A stretch of DNA of 64,000 nucleotides, taken from the NCBI GenBank assembly GCA_032622095.1, contig CP136064.1, forward strand, positions 256,721,863-256,785,862, given 5' to 3'. The position numbers and the translations under genes are program-made. Under the pieces are notes generated by a model. That model was not told the DNA's origin. It worked only from the letters and a program-made list of their open reading frames with translations, and ran no database searches. The stretch's first letter is position 1. Every line of letters begins with the position of its first letter. Origin of the DNA: Siphonodentalium dalli. Taxonomy: Eukaryota; Mollusca; Scaphopoda; Gadilida; Siphonodentaliidae. This document shows positions 1 through 12,329 of the stretch, piece after piece.

Positions 1-499
1 TTTCCAAATTTTGGCGGCCATTTTGGCGGCCATTTTGAGTCAAGGTAACAATTTATTGTTCCAGTGAGTTGAAATATTCATAGGTAATGATATGCCTCAC
101 CTATATTACAATATTTGGCATATTTCTTGTTGAAATATGACTAGAATCCCAATTGTGATATTTTGTGAAATGTTATACCGCATTCTGTAAACGTCATATT
201 TTCAACTTCCGGCGGCCATTTGGGCGGCCATTTTGGATGGGGAGTTTCAATTTAGTCCTATATAAGTGTCATTATGTCTTAGCTTCACGAAAATGTATAC
301 ATTTGTATTAAATTTACATGATTTTCCCGCTATAATTTGCATCAAACTGACTTAGGGCCATCTTGTCTGGAGTCTACACGGCCACATTTTTTTTCTTGTT
401 AACATTACTTAATATATATCTTTATTGCCTCCATTAAGGAGAGTGGTTGTTTATACAAAGTTAAGTCCCAGGGGGGTGCAAGGGCACCCATATTAGCTA
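1..499. mobile_element. Right end of a foldback-type element (copy 2, cut by window edge)
   Basis: This stretch matches the right arm of the large inverted-repeat element at 57859-62666 in order and orientation. Shared landmarks are the 'ggcggccattttgg' runs, 'ttttcaacttccgg', 'agcttcacgaaaatg', 'ctggagtctacacggccac' and 'taagtcccagggggg'. The match ends at TATTAGCT (491-498), which is also the terminal motif of the 62 kb copy. About 100 bp around 390-460 differ. The left part of this copy lies outside the window. It has no coding capacity here. Confidence 0.85.
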
Positions 500-560
500 A
501 TTTCCAACTGATGGTAATTTCAGTCCAAGAATTTTACCAAAAAGTACGAAAATATATTAA

Positions 561-851
561 TGTTGGCATAAAAACCAACACTCAAAGGCTCCCAAGTATC
601 TCTCTGAACACTTTACCAGAGTTAGCTCTTACTGCAAATATGAATTAAGATCAGAGCAACAAAAAATCACAATCCCTCATGTAGGTCCTTTTGGATCGGA
701 CGGTTTCTGTTATACAGGAATAGTACTCTGGAATGATTTTTCTAACAAAATTGACCCCAAAGGTAACAATACAGTTTGGACCAAGGCTATTCACTCAGAG
801 TGTTTTAATAGATATAACAAATCTGAATGTTATATCTGTAAGTACTATTAA
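561..851 (+). pseudogene. LINE reverse transcriptase C-terminal remnant
   Basis: A frame from 561 to the stop at 849-851 has no internal stop but no start of its own. It reads KAPKYLSEHFTRVSSY early on and GIVLWNDFSNKID later. That is the usual C-terminal pattern of LINE polymerases: a 'P-x-Y-L' box, a conserved 'G-P' segment, then a 'LWN' box. It begins about 60 bp after the end of the foldback element, so the element may have interrupted this LINE too. Frames before 561 are broken. Assignment to a LINE polymerase tail is inference from pattern; the family is not determined. Confidence 0.6.
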
Positions 852-970
852 CAAAGTAGGTGATTGTGTAGTTTCATGATACACTTAGAAGAGTTTGCTT
901 TGTATATAACTTTTATTTAATGACAAGGGTGAGGGTAGCCTTTGACTGTGGTGTCATCCAGGTCGAAGGG

Positions 971-993
971 AATAATAATAATAATAATAATAA
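971..993. repeat. (AAT)n microsatellite, 3' tail of the minus-strand LINE
   Basis: About eight AAT units lie immediately downstream (minus-strand sense) of the LINE at 1194-3392. On the minus strand this is an ATT repeat following 'aaatgctatacatt', a typical microsatellite tail of CR1/L2-like LINEs. The tail orientation agrees with the direction of the open frame. Positions 852-970 hold nothing else recognisable. Confidence 0.7.
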
Positions 994-1193
994 TGTATAG
1001 CATTTTTAAAGCGCCTTATCCCATGAGGCCCAAAGCGCTCAATGATACAACAGATGACCGAGCTCCAGCACATTTAAACACATATACGCATGTACACACA
1101 AACAATAACTACAATGAAATAAATCAAACAATTCATATACAAATCAGGATGAAGGCTGTGTGTATTGTATAAAACAATGCAGGAAATGTGTGC

Positions 1194-3392
1194 TCAGCTT
1201 TGGTCGTCGTCGTTGCCATAGTGAAGTTTAAACAGATACGTTTTGAGTTCTGTTTTGAAAGAGTCCAAAGTAGCAAAATTCCTAAGTGTAAGCGGGAGTG
1301 AATTCCAAAGGTTTGGGCCGTAGCATTCAAAAGATCGACGACCATAATTAACAAGGTCACGTTTGGGGACAGCAAGTAATATTTTATCAGCTGACCTTAA
1401 GCCTGGTTTACCAGGTACATAGCATGAAAGAAGAGATTCGATATATACAGGGAGGGGCGAGAGACAGTCAAATTTCTTACAACATAAGACAGCAATTGTA
1501 TAGTCAATGCGGGCTTGAATTGGTAGCCAGTGCAGTTCTTTGAACATTGGTGTCAGGTCAGAAAATTTAGGCTTCTTAAGAATCACACGAGCAGCAATGT
1601 TCATCATACGTTGAAGTTTATCAATTTCTGTCTTTGGTAAGCCAGCCAGAAGTGGGTTACAGTAGTCAATCTTGGAAAGAACAAATGACGAAACAAGAGT
1701 TTTAGCAGCATCGGTGGTTATGAATGGCCTGATGTGAGAAATTCTCCTTATATCCAGAAATAGACTTCTGCATAAATTGTTTATGTACACTTCCATTGAC
1801 AGAGTACTGTCCAGGTGAATGCCCAGATATCTGGCACACGACGATGGCTTTATGTCGGAATCACCTATACGAATGCAGTCCAAATGGGTGTTCTTAATTC
1901 TGTGATCAGTTCCAAATAACATTATCTCGGTTTTGTCATCATTTAAACACAGTTGGTTTGCGCCCATCCAGTTCTTCACTGCCGTTATACATTGCTGCAT
2001 TTCTGAGATATTGTTTGCGAACTCTGATGGTGAGCTGGGCGTATAAATCAGTGTATCGTCTGCGTACATGTGGTATTGTAGATTTCTCTGTGTGATGATT
2101 TGCCCCAATGGCTTAGTGTACATGAGATAGAGCACGGGCCCAAGGACTGATCCCTGGGGGACACCAAAGGATAGTTCATATGGTTTGGAACAGAATTCTC
2201 CACACTGAACAGTCTGGATTCTGCCTGATAGATATGACTTGAACCATTGGAGAACTTTCCCTGAAATTCCGAATGTTTTGTTAAGGCGTGAAATTATGAT
2301 GTTGTGATCCAAAGTATCAAAGGCAGCAGAGAGGTCGAGAAATGAGGCTATAGTGACATTGTGGTCATCTGCTGCACAAAGCAAGTCGTTGGTGACGCGG
2401 ACAAGCGCAGTTTCCGTACTGTGGTGTCGTCGATAAGCTGATTAGAAAGGTTCATTCATGTCATTATCCTCCATATGTTGTCTGAGTTGATAGAGTACCA
2501 CGCGCTCAAGAAGCTTGGATATAAAAGGAAGGTTAGAAACAGGTCTATAGTTCTTGAGATTGTTCCTATCCATGTTTGGCTTTTTCAGCAGTGGTTTAAC
2601 CACAGCTTGTTTGAAGCAAGTGGGAACTATACCGTCTTCCAGGGATGTATTCACTATCCTCGTAAGAAAAGTTACTAGTTGGTCGTTATGCTGTTTAAGA
2701 ATGAGTGATGGTACAGGATCCAGAGAACACGATTTTGATGGCATTGACATGAGAACACGTTTGACCGTCTCTGTTGTAACACTTTCAAACTTAACAAATT
2801 TGGTTCCGGTGAATTCCTCAAACTCAGCTTCTCCTGCAGACACTTGTTGTATATTCGCACGAATTTTGGTAACTTTGTCTTGGAAAAATGTGGCAAATGT
2901 TTCTGGGAGTGTATCCATGGGAATGTCACTGGGTAGAGTAGAACATTTACCTTTGCCCAGCATAGTGTTGGTAATGTTGAACAGTTTCTTGGTTGATTTG
3001 CAATTTGCTAATTGTTCACTATAAAAGTCAGATCTCGCATGCTTTATCAACTCGCTTACACATGTATTCATTTCCTTGAAAATTTCGCGGTGAACAGTTA
3101 ATTTAGATTTTCTCCACATGCGCTCCACCTTTCTGCGTTCTCGTTTCTTATTCAAAATTTGGGAAGTTAGCCATGGTGCAGATGTCCTGTTGGTAATCTC
3201 ACGTGTCATCGTGGGTGCATGCTTATTAAGAATAGAAGACAGCTGGTCATTGTAATAAACTGCCAAGTCGTTGCAGGAGTTCAAGTTTGTGGAAGATAGG
3301 AATGCTTCACGGATCTCCGATGAGAATTTACTTAACACGATGCTTTTGAGATTCCTTGAAGTGACTTTACGTTTGGGTGCAACAGGTTTCAC
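1194..3392 (-). pseudogene. Near-intact LINE reverse transcriptase with one nonsense codon
   Basis: Two minus-strand frames, 3392-2442 and the continuation to 1194, are the same frame separated by one TAA at 2442-2444, where a glutamine is expected in 'NEPF-[Q]-SAYR'. The upstream part is the linker and RT N-terminus (PWLTSQILNKKRERR, then NNLKNYRPVSNLPFISKLLE). The downstream part has motif A (FLDLSAAFDTLDH), the PQG box (GVPQGSVLGPVLYLMY), the catalytic YADD (YHMYADDTLIYT) and a C-terminal region ending in a LWNSLP box. The product would copy element RNA at the insertion site. About 730 codons are otherwise open, so the copy is young. The endonuclease domain is missing or unrecognisable above 3392, so it is 5'-truncated. 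The ATT tail at 971-993 fixes the 3' end. Confidence 0.9.
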
Positions 3393-3654
3393 ATTCCGGA
3401 AAGAAAATCACATGTCCATGGTGCACTGCGATAAGTTGGTGCTACCCTTATTATCACCACATAGCCACCGAACCTACACAGTTGTCAAAGACACCCTCTC
3501 ACCTATTTTATTCGATATATCTCTCCAGTGTTTTTTAACTCTAGTGGAATATTTGCCGTTTAGCTCACTGTCACCTATCGTGACTTTAATTTCAACTAAC
3601 AATATGCATTTCATTTGTTAAATAAAACATAATATATTTTCAATCCAGTGGTTT
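3393..3654 (-). other. Open but unrecognised stretch upstream of the LINE frame
   Basis: The minus-strand frame of the LINE stays open for about 40 codons upstream of its first ATG (ending in TCDFLSG), so that ATG is probably not the true start. Farther up another frame reads EIKVTIGDSELNGKYSTRVKKHW, which is protein-like but not recognised. The 5' boundary of the LINE cannot be placed. Confidence 0.3.
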
Positions 3655-4091
3655 GTGATGGTAGGAAGCGTATGGGTGTGTTCCGGTCTCTCGTGTGGCT
3701 TGAATCCGTTGGGGACCATAATGGAAATAAATGGTCTTAGGACTGTTTTCTTATGCTATCCCCGATGGGTTTTGTCACCTGTTAGTGTCGGACAACTCCT
3801 TTACAGTCTCATACCCTGTATAAACGCCATACCCATGCTGGGCATTGGTCAACTGCGGAAGTGGTGATGTACCACATGATACATCACATCCTTCCGCAGG
3901 TGACCTATGTCCAGTAATAAATCAAATAATTTGATATTCTACATCTTTACAATTTCTGTTAATCTGTTACTTGTTACATGTATATATCACATATATATAA
4001 TGTATTCCTGTTTATTTTTATCTGTATATGTAGGTTGTCCTACACCAATATGTGTCTTAAAGACCATCAAAACGTATCTTATCTTATCTTA
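3655..4091 (+). mobile_element. 3' end of a plus-strand LINE with (TCTTA)n tail
   Basis: The segment runs into 'gtgtcttaaagacc' and then 'tatcttatcttatctta' at about 4075-4091. This pentamer tail is the mirror of 'gataagataagataagat' at 53428 next to a recognisable LINE C-terminus, so the tail type belongs to a LINE family present in this genome. No polymerase motif survives here; the body is 3' untranslated sequence or very decayed. The 5' limit is arbitrary. Confidence 0.45.
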
Positions 4092-4777
4092 ACGCATTCC
4101 CCATTAATAATTCAATATACGAGAACACATTCAACCAATTTTATTATTGTATTATCCAATTCGTGTTTCATAATTTCGTGCACCTATATGTATTGTTGAG
4201 TAAAGTTTGGCGGATTTATTGCATGGCACCCCTATTCCGACAAGCGCGCTGTGTATGCGTATTGGCGTATAGTGGTCAGCTTAATCCGACATGAAAAATT
4301 CAGTGATGTATTGTCTCACTCCAAACGGTGGGTAATTACCTATTTCTCTGAACGGTATTGATGTTGTGAAACGACCCAAGCGCGCTCATAACACGTACGC
4401 GCTTCGCGCGTCGTTGTCATTCACGTGCTGGAGTCTTTCCACAACATCCATAACTCAGTAGGTAATTATTATATCAAAGTCTCAAACTAAATTTGGAATT
4501 GACTTATTGAGTATCAGTTGTCACCTGTTGATTTGTATTTGACATATACATGTTTTTACACCAAACAGTCGCCCATACATGTGATCATTTATTACAGATG
4601 CATCAATATTAAAGCCAGCGAAATGGAACACGAAGAAGTCGTTGGTATGTATCTGATTGGTCGAAATCACGTGCCGGTCCACAAATTCCATGGTAATCAT
4701 TCGTCCCATTCCCATCCCTACAAGTAAGAACCCGATAATAGAATCAGGTTGAAGGTAATGGACGAGATCTTATTTTA
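4092..4777. other. No gene seen
   Basis: This is AT-rich unique-looking DNA. There is a short GC-rich self-complementary patch 'acgcgcttcgcgcgt' near 4398, and overlapping short frames on both strands around 4520-4727 without recognisable motifs. I see no splice-site pattern that joins them. Confidence 0.4.
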
Positions 4778-5560
4778 ACGAACCAAAGCCGGACGCTTTG
4801 GGTCGTATATAGACCACATCTGATTTTGGGACGTCACCAATTATTACCCGCAATAATATGGGTGTTTACTGCTATGCTGATCTGGCCGTGCTAATGGATG
4901 GATGTGGTTATCTCGCAGGACAACACGTTTCAGGTTTCAGGCGATGCGATTTAGTTTAGGAAATTGTAGTATGGCTGCTCTGGCCGTGTCAATGGAGCTA
5001 TATTGATGGGGATATCTCGCAGGGCAACACATACATTTCGGGGTCCTTTCACTGATGTATCTTCACGGATGTCTCATTGTTGAAGTGTAACTTTTATGAC
5101 TGCGTTAATTGCTTTCTTCAGGTATGAACAATGGCTGGGCAACTCTTGAAGATTTTATTGTATGCGGAACACAATGAATATTATAATAACTAACTTTGCT
5201 GATGACGTATGTCTCAGGTGGAATGTAGATTAATAGAATTTTGGTCCGAATTTAGAAGCTTTCTAGACCAAAATTCTGGTGTGGTGAATGAGAAACCTGC
5301 AGTAATAAGCCGTAGTTTTTTAAGTAATTTGAAGGATTAGTTGTTTTATAAACGGAATTGTGAGGCGGTGCATTCATGAAACCAATATATTTATGTTATA
5401 ATGTATACATATGCCTAATAATATGATCTTGACTGCGTTACCATTTCTGACTATGGTTTTCTTGTTATCCAACACGACGCTGTTATTTTGAATTTATGCC
5501 AGCACTTTTGTTATACAGAAGATCGGTGGGTGTAAAGCATTAATGTCGTAATCGGAAAAT
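4778..5560. repeat. Dispersed repeat, full-length relative of 38014-38175
   Basis: 'aacgaaccaaagccggacg...cgtcaccaattatta' (4778-4850) and 'gttattttgaatttatgcc...gcattaatgtcgtaatc' (about 5468-5553) both recur at 38014-38175, where they lie next to each other. The copy at 38 kb therefore lacks the 600 bp between them, or this copy has gained it. No coding capacity and no clear terminal repeats are visible. Confidence 0.7.
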
Positions 5561-5585
5561 TTTGTTACTGTGTCTATCGATTACT

Positions 5586-6230
5586 GTGACACTCCACAGT
5601 TTCAACAGGCAGGGGCCCAGCAATGGGAGGGGGCATAGATTCATTGAAATTTATCTGGATTATGATTCCAAACCATATAGACAATATATATGTGCCTGAA
5701 ATTCGTACAGAATAGGCAAACAGAATTTGATACATAATGCCCATAATATATGGGCTATCAAGAGTTATGGCCTTTGATCTTCTGATCGAAAATGTGATTT
5801 TATTCAAAAAATGACAAAAATATTGCATTTTCATACCCAAGGGGCACGAATACCAGATTTTTCGAGCATGGTCACCCATGTTGGTTCAATGGCATCTAGC
5901 TTCCAACATCAACGTGAACAAATTTCAAACTTTCGCCGTTTACAATTCCAGAAAATCAATTTTTAATGCAGATGACAAATTTTTGGGTGCTAAAAAATTG
6001 ACACAGTATCTAGAGCCACTGTTTCGCAGAAAACGCTACTGCTGTCTATGAGTGGGGTCAGGGTCACTTGCACTTAAATTTTTCATCAGTCTAGAACATC
6101 TTCTAAACTTACACAAATTCATATCCCACCTTGTCTCAATATACATACCACATGAATTGTGCCAGAAACCACTAGCACTTTATATCTATAAAATAACCCC
6201 TACTGATCATTCGAAACTGTGGAGTGTTAC
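5586..6230. mobile_element. Inverted-repeat element with GTGACACTCCACAGTTTC ends
   Basis: The left end 'gtgacactccacagtttc' (5586) is matched in inverse at the right end 'gaaactgtggagtgttac' (ends 6230), giving terminal inverted repeats of about 18 bp. Positions 5586-5885 are homologous to 7473-7775 and to its mirror at about 14090-14383 inside the giant palindrome; homology stops abruptly near 5885. Flanks do not give an unambiguous target duplication. No coding frame survives. Confidence 0.65.
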
Positions 6231-6828
6231 CTTAAGAGATATGCAATATCATTTTCCGGTCATCGGGACTACATAACCATATTGCTGATTAAAATTATAT
6301 ACGACACCATGTATTACTTCAATTATTAGAAATTATAACAGTTGGGGTTTTACGGTCACCCCCATGCTTTTGCCCCATTTTGTTAAATTTCAAAGCCAAT
6401 GACGTCATGTTTAACGTACTGGCTAAATAGGAACGTTCCACCACCAATTCAAGCTTGAAAATGTTTTAAAATGTTAAAAATGCAGATGATAAATTACTTC
6501 AGAATGCTTTTTTTTTCTTCAATAATCATGTTACATCATAATAATTCATATGTCACTACTAAGTTAATACATGTATTCCCAAAAACACTGATTGGGTTCA
6601 GGTCTGATTCAATATAAAGAGAAAGCCATTTAAATTCTCTAAGACTGTGACATCACATAAACAATATGTTGCCAAGTGAAACACAGCTTGGACAACATAA
6701 CTTGATCAATCGCAGTCATTGATATGCTTTAAATTGAATATTCTGATAATTTCATTGTGTTGCGTCTTGTTAAATTTAGTTTTATCAACTATAAAACATG
6801 ATGCAATAAAGACACACATGTAAATGGT
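6231..6828. other. No gene seen
   Basis: AT-rich DNA with no convincing reading frame, tandem repeat or splice pattern. It ends where the giant palindrome begins ('gtagcctatgctgtgtcagc', 6829). Confidence 0.4.
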
Positions 6829-8818
6829 GTAGCCTATGCTGTGTCAGCAACTACATTGTCAGTTAGATACCAACATACATGATAGAGAGAGAAATGAAGG
6901 AACTTCCGGAATTAGTTGAAGTATTGGGTGGCTCCTCAGTGTGCCTAATGCTGCCTCTGAAGATAAATAGCTGTTATGATTATTAAAAACTGTCAGTTGT
7001 ATTGTGATTATCTAGGGGTAACAGCATATACTGACAATGACCCCCTCCCATTTCCCCAATATTCTTGACATGGTCTTGGTTAATGCAGATGTCCACCACT
7101 CTAACAACACCCCCACCCCACTGGCACTGGGCACAAAATATTATGTTTTGATGAAAACTCAACAAACTTGAATTTGACACTTATATAGATCTTTTTCATA
7201 AATACTAAAGTAGATTCACACAGAAAATTGCACCAGAATGTTGAACTTGATTTGTATAATTTTATACGGATTTCACTAAACACACACAAAATCTTGGCAA
7301 GTGAGATTGGTCACCCCCCACCCAATAGCCAGTCTACACTAATTTAGTAAAGTTTGCAACTAATATGGGCTATATGGTATTGGATGGGATATTTTACACA
7401 AAAGAGCTTTATTTAGTGAATTAAAGTGAAGCAAATGAAAAAATGGTGATATTTTAGGCAGATATTTAAGGTGACACTCCACAGTTTCAACAGGCAGGGG
7501 CCCAGCAATAGGAGGGGGGGCATATATTCATTGAAATTTATCTGGATTATGATCCCAAACCATATAGACATAATATACATGCCTGAAATTAGTACAGAAT
7601 AGGCATTCAGAATTTGATACATAATGCCCACAATATATGGGCTATCAAGAGTTATGGCCCTTGATCTTTTGATCGAAAATGTGATTTGTATTCAAAAAAT
7701 GACCAAAATATTGCATTTTCATACCAAAGGGGCACGAATACCAGAATATTTCGAGCATGGTCACCTATGTTGGTTCAAATGCCTCTTAGTCCATAAGCCA
7801 GGCTCCCCAAAAATGGGAAGTGGTACCAATTTGGAGGGCAAATTCTACCAAAAGTTTTCTGAAATCTCATAGTCTGAAGTTTATGTCAGTGTTGGGGCAC
7901 ACTGGGACAGTGTACCTTAGTGTGGAAAATGTGTGTTTCCATGGCAACGGAGTGTGTTTTTGGCCGGTATAAAACATATGCCTATAATGGTCTATACCAA
8001 GAACGTTTAATGCAGTAACTCTATCTTGGCATTGATATGGGGTGCTATCCTTGGTGGGCTTTAATTTGACACTGGAGATTTCATCACCATATGTCAAGGT
8101 CAAAAACAAAGGTCAAGGTCATTGACCAAAATATTAGCTTTTTTCATATCGGGTCATACATTTTCTACCCACTGAGTTTATATATCAGTTTTGAGTACGT
8201 TATCTTTACTCGGAAATAATCTAGAGCATATAGGCTACACGGAGAACTGTGCTATGGTTGCAACTGGCAAGCCAGTCATGAGATAACGTCCTCTAAACTT
8301 TATGGCCATTTTCCAAAATAGGTCAAAATCAGTTATTTCCCAAGATATCGTGCTTTTGTGTATATTATAGAGTTATTTACTTATATGGGGTCCGTTAGGG
8401 GTTGAATTGTGAATTTATTGACTAAAGCACGAAACTTATACAAATATTTACTTAGTTATAGGGAAAACTTTTTTGAGGGCGTGCCCAGGTGGGTGGTGTT
8501 GTTAATTGTTAACCCTTTGAACCCGATACGCTAAAATATTAGCGTAACTCCTATTTTACGTCAACCCGTTACGCTAATATATTAGCGTAGATAATATTAG
8601 CGTAGAGACAAGTGTTTTATTAATCTTTGTTTTCATATCCCAAAAAAACACTCTCAGAGGATGCTATGTTCAATGAAAGCGCTGCTAATTGGCAAATTAG
8701 CTATCGCAACACCACGTATTTCATACAAATAAAATAAAACGGCAGTTAGGCGGTTAAATTCACCATTACTATCACATGACAGCCATGTGACTGATATAGG
8801 AAGTAAAGAGTCGCTATA

Positions 8819-8821
<3 letters not shown>

Positions 8822-8864
<43 letters not shown>

Positions 8865-8897
8865 ACACGCACACTCACACACACACACACCCCTCCC

Positions 8898-8948
<51 letters not shown>

Positions 8949-8966
8949 CCTCCCTCCCTCCCTCTC
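8822..8966. repeat. (CT)n/(CA)n microsatellite
   Basis: Alternating blocks of CT and CA dinucleotides, with CTCC tetramers at the right end. The mirrored copy is at 12220-12369. Arm lengths differ slightly in repeat number. Low-complexity open frames here are not genes. Confidence 0.95.
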
Positions 8967-9214
8967 ACACACATGTCATAAACAGAGAATATATAACACT
9001 ATTGTAGTATCATTGTTTATGTTGGAAAATGTGTATTCATATGCATGTTCATCAGACAATATATTATGTTCATAAGTCCAATTAATGCCGATTCCATGCA
9101 GTTATAAATTCACCCTGCAAGATAATTATACACATTATTTTGTTATTAGAGAACATGTAGCCATACTACTATGTAGATTAAATGCTTCCGATCTGGGCGT
9201 GCATGCATGCGTCG

Positions 9215-9350
9215 GTGTGAGGCTGATACAGACCCTGACACATGCATACGGACCCTGACTTTTATACGGACGACCGAATGTTACGGACCCTGGCTAATAC
9301 GAACCTCGGCTCATACGGGCCCTGGCTTAAACGGACCCCATACTGATATG
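9215..9350. repeat. Degenerate ~18-bp tandem repeat (left arm)
   Basis: Successive variants of 'atacggaccctggct' ('atacagaccctgaca', 'atacgggccctggct', 'aacggaccccatact'). The mirrored set lies at about 11845-11985. Units are diverged from one another but equal between the arms, so the array predates the inverted duplication. Confidence 0.7.
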
Positions 9351-10571
9351 GACCTCAATTAAAATATGCAATTTTATTTATATTTTACTTTATTTAAATA
9401 TATTAACATAACAGTGTAGGCCTGTGATTGAAGGATACAATATAATGACACAGCTGGTTTTATCTAGTATCTGTACATGTTCGAATATTTGTCTGTCTGC
9501 ATGTCCACTATTTTTAGAAATAATGAGGCCATCTATAAGACTAATATAGGTAATATTTACCAGAAATGTAACGGTGTGGTTTATAGAACTAGCAAATGTG
9601 TCTCTATCGTGATGGCGCGGATGGGGTTCGGGGCTCTTTACACAAAATAATAAAAGAAATATTTGACGTCGGTTACCACAAAACATGTATATACACGTCG
9701 GGACACAATGAAAGAATACAAGTGTATCAGGCATTTATAAGACATAATACGTTTTACATTTACACTATATATGGATCGATATTTGGTCTCATTCATGGTC
9801 CACTTATCAATACCTGCTATTGACGTAGCAGAACACGTGCTGTGCACATGTAATTGCATTGAATTAAACAAAAGACACTAGCGAATTTGCGATACCCGTC
9901 TGATAGGACGGGAACGGGTACGGGTAAATCGATGAACATCGTCATGGTTACTTGTGTACTTTCAATGCAGCTCATAAAGCAATAGCGATTTGGAACGGGT
10001 AGATGTGTCCTGTTGACCGGTAACCTTTTACTACGATTTTCTCACTCAAAGGTTCATGAATTACATGAAATTCCAGTCAGCAATGCGTTAACCTATTTAT
10101 TGCAAGATGTCATGGGCACACATCATGCATTGATAAATTTATAAAGTTGTCATTTTAAACCAGGGTTCTATGTTCAAATTCTCGAGGCGGCTTCTAGCAC
10201 TTTTTTCACTAACAACGTTTTTCACTACATTAATGATAGGTTGTGGTTGATAGAGTTAGTAGATAGTGCTATAGACGCAGTTTCGACCAATTGCAGGGAC
10301 GTGTCTATAGATTGTATCCGCGTTAGGAGGGGCGTCCACCTTCTAACTACACCCCATTTTCACACACTCCCCATCCCGTTGGGCTTTGATTTTCCCAACT
10401 GGTCCCTCACATCGGCCTGGATGGTAGCATATTCTAAATGAATCAGTAGTTTTTTGTTACTAGCCGGGGGTAGGTATAATCCATTAGGCCGACCATTACA
10501 AGAAAATGTGCAGATCTGAGCCTGAACAATCCTAGTATGCTAATATTTAGTGGTCTAACGCCATGCAAATT

Positions 10572-10621
10572 GGCCAGTCAGAAACCGATCATTAATTTAA
10601 GAAAAAAAACAAATCGGGGTG
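10572..10621. other. 50-bp asymmetric centre of the palindrome
   Basis: The only non-symmetric bases between the arms run from 'ggccagtcagaaaccg' to 'aacaaatcggggtg'. A run of eight A lies inside. A short unique spacer like this is expected for a natural inverted duplication, or for a read-through chimera joined at one point. Confidence 0.9.
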
Positions 10622-10653
10622 AATTTGCATGGCGTTAGACCACTAAATATTAG

Positions 10654-10968
10654 CATACTAGGATTGTTCAGGCTCAGATCTGCACATTTTCTTGTAATGG
10701 TCGGCCTAATGGATTATACCTACCCCCGGCTAGTAACAAAAAACTACTGATTCATTTAGAATATGCTACCATCCAGGCCGATGTGAGGGACCAGTTGGGA
10801 AAATCAAAGCCCAACGGGATGGGGAGTGTGTGAAAATGGGGTGTAGTTAGAAGGTGGACGCCCCTCCTAACGCGGATACAATCTATAGACACGTCCCTGC
10901 AATTGGTCGAGACTGCGTCTATAGCACTATCTACTAACTCTATCAACCACAACCTATCATTAATGTAG
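10654..10968 (+). other. Protein-like open stretch next to the palindrome centre (mirrored in left arm)
   Basis: After an acceptor-like 'aaatattag', the frame from 10654 reads IVQAQICTFSCNGRPNGLYL, continues to HLEYATIQADVRDQLGKSKP, meets one TGA at 10831-10833, then runs on as WGVVRRWTPLLTRIQSIDTS to TAG at 10966. About 104 codons with one internal stop is more open than expected by chance in AT-rich DNA, and the composition is protein-like. I do not recognise a family. The same frame exists on the minus strand of the left arm (about 10225-10539). It could be a decayed transposon or host exon, or chance. Confidence 0.25.
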
Positions 10969-12219
10969 TGAACAACGTTGTTAGTGAAAAAAGTGCTAGA
11001 AGCCGCCTCGAGAATTTGAACATAGAACCCTGGTTTAAAATGACAACTTTATAAATTTATCAATGCATGATGTGTGCCCATGAAATCTTGCAATAAATAG
11101 GTTAACGCATAGCTGACTGGAATTTCATGTAATTCATGAACCTTTGAGTGAGAAAATCGTAGTAAAAGGTTACCGGTCAACAGGAAACATCTACCCGTTC
11201 CAAATCGCTATTGCTTTATGAGCTGCATTGAAAGTACACAAGTAACCATGACGATGTTCATCGATTTACCCGTACCCGTTCCCGTCCTATCAGACGGGTA
11301 TCGCAAATTCGCTAGTGTCTTTTGTTTAATTCAATGCAATTACATGTGCACAGCACGTGTTCTGCTACGTCAATAGCAGGTATTGATAAGTGGACCATGA
11401 ATGAGACCAAATATCGATCCATATATAGTGTAAATGTAAAACGTATTATGTCCTATAAATGCCTGATACACTTGTATTCTTTCATTGTGTCCCGACGTGT
11501 ATATACATGTTTTGTGGTAACCGACGTCAAATATTTCTTTTATTATTTTGTGTAAAGAGCCCCGAACCCCATCCGCACCATCACGATAGAGACACCTTTG
11601 CTAATTCTATAAACCACACCGTTACATTTCTGGTAAATATTACTTATATTAGTCTTATAGATGGCCTCATTATTTTCTAAAAATAGTGGACATGCAGACA
11701 GACAAATATTCGAACATGTACAGATACTAGATAAAACCAGCTGTGTCATTATATTGTATCCTTCAATCACAGGCCTACACTGTTATGTTAATATATTTAA
11801 ATAAAGTAAAATATAAATAAAATTGCATATTTTAATTGAGGTCCATATCAGTATGGGGTCCGTTTAAGCCAGGGCCCGTATGAGCCGAGGTTCGTATTAG
11901 CCAGGGTCCGTAACATTCGGTCGTCCGTATAAAAGTCAGGGTCCGTATGCATGTGTCAGGGTCTGTATCAGCCTCACACCGACGCATGCATGCACGCCCA
12001 GATCGGAAGCATTTAATCTACATAGTAGTATGGCTACATTTTCTCTAATAACAAAATAATGTGTATAATTATCTTGCAGGGTGAATTTATAACTGCATGG
12101 AATCGGCATTAATTGGACTTATGAACATAATATATTTTCTGATGAACATGCATATGAATACACATTTTCCAACATAAACAATGATACTACAATAGTGTTA
12201 TATATTCTCTGTTTATGAC

Positions 12220-12245
12220 ATGTGTGTGAGAGGGAGGGAGGGAGG

Positions 12246-12296
<51 letters not shown>

Positions 12297-12329
12297 GGGA
12301 GGGGTGTGTGTGTGTGTGAGTGTGCGTGT

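Larger units (their letters stand above)
6829..10571. repeat. Left arm of giant palindrome (3743 bp)
   Basis: The arm starts at 'gtagcctatgctgtgtcagc' and ends at 'acgccatgcaaatt'. It is repeated in reverse complement at 10622-15023. Scattered single-base differences exist: 'agaactagcaaatgtgtc' near 9585 against 'agaattagcaaaggtgtc' read from the other arm. It contains a relative of the 5586 element (from 7473), a TTAA-CCCTTT terminus at 8509, a CT/CA microsatellite at 8822-8966 and a decayed 'tacggaccctggct' tandem at about 9215-9350. Every open frame in it has a mirror twin in the other arm. None looks like a complete gene. Confidence 0.95.

Noticed and set aside
2554-3024. Plus-strand open frame of 156 codons, and 3271-3621
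   Set aside because: Both are antisense shadows of the minus-strand LINE polymerase.
8654-8974. Open frame rich in alternating C/V and R/E
   Set aside because: It is the translation of the CT/CA microsatellite, with a mirror at 12222-12446. Composition alone explains it.
10241-10441. 66-codon open frame, twin at 10752-10952
   Set aside because: The identical twin is only due to the palindrome. The frame antisense to it is longer and more protein-like, so this one is probably its shadow.
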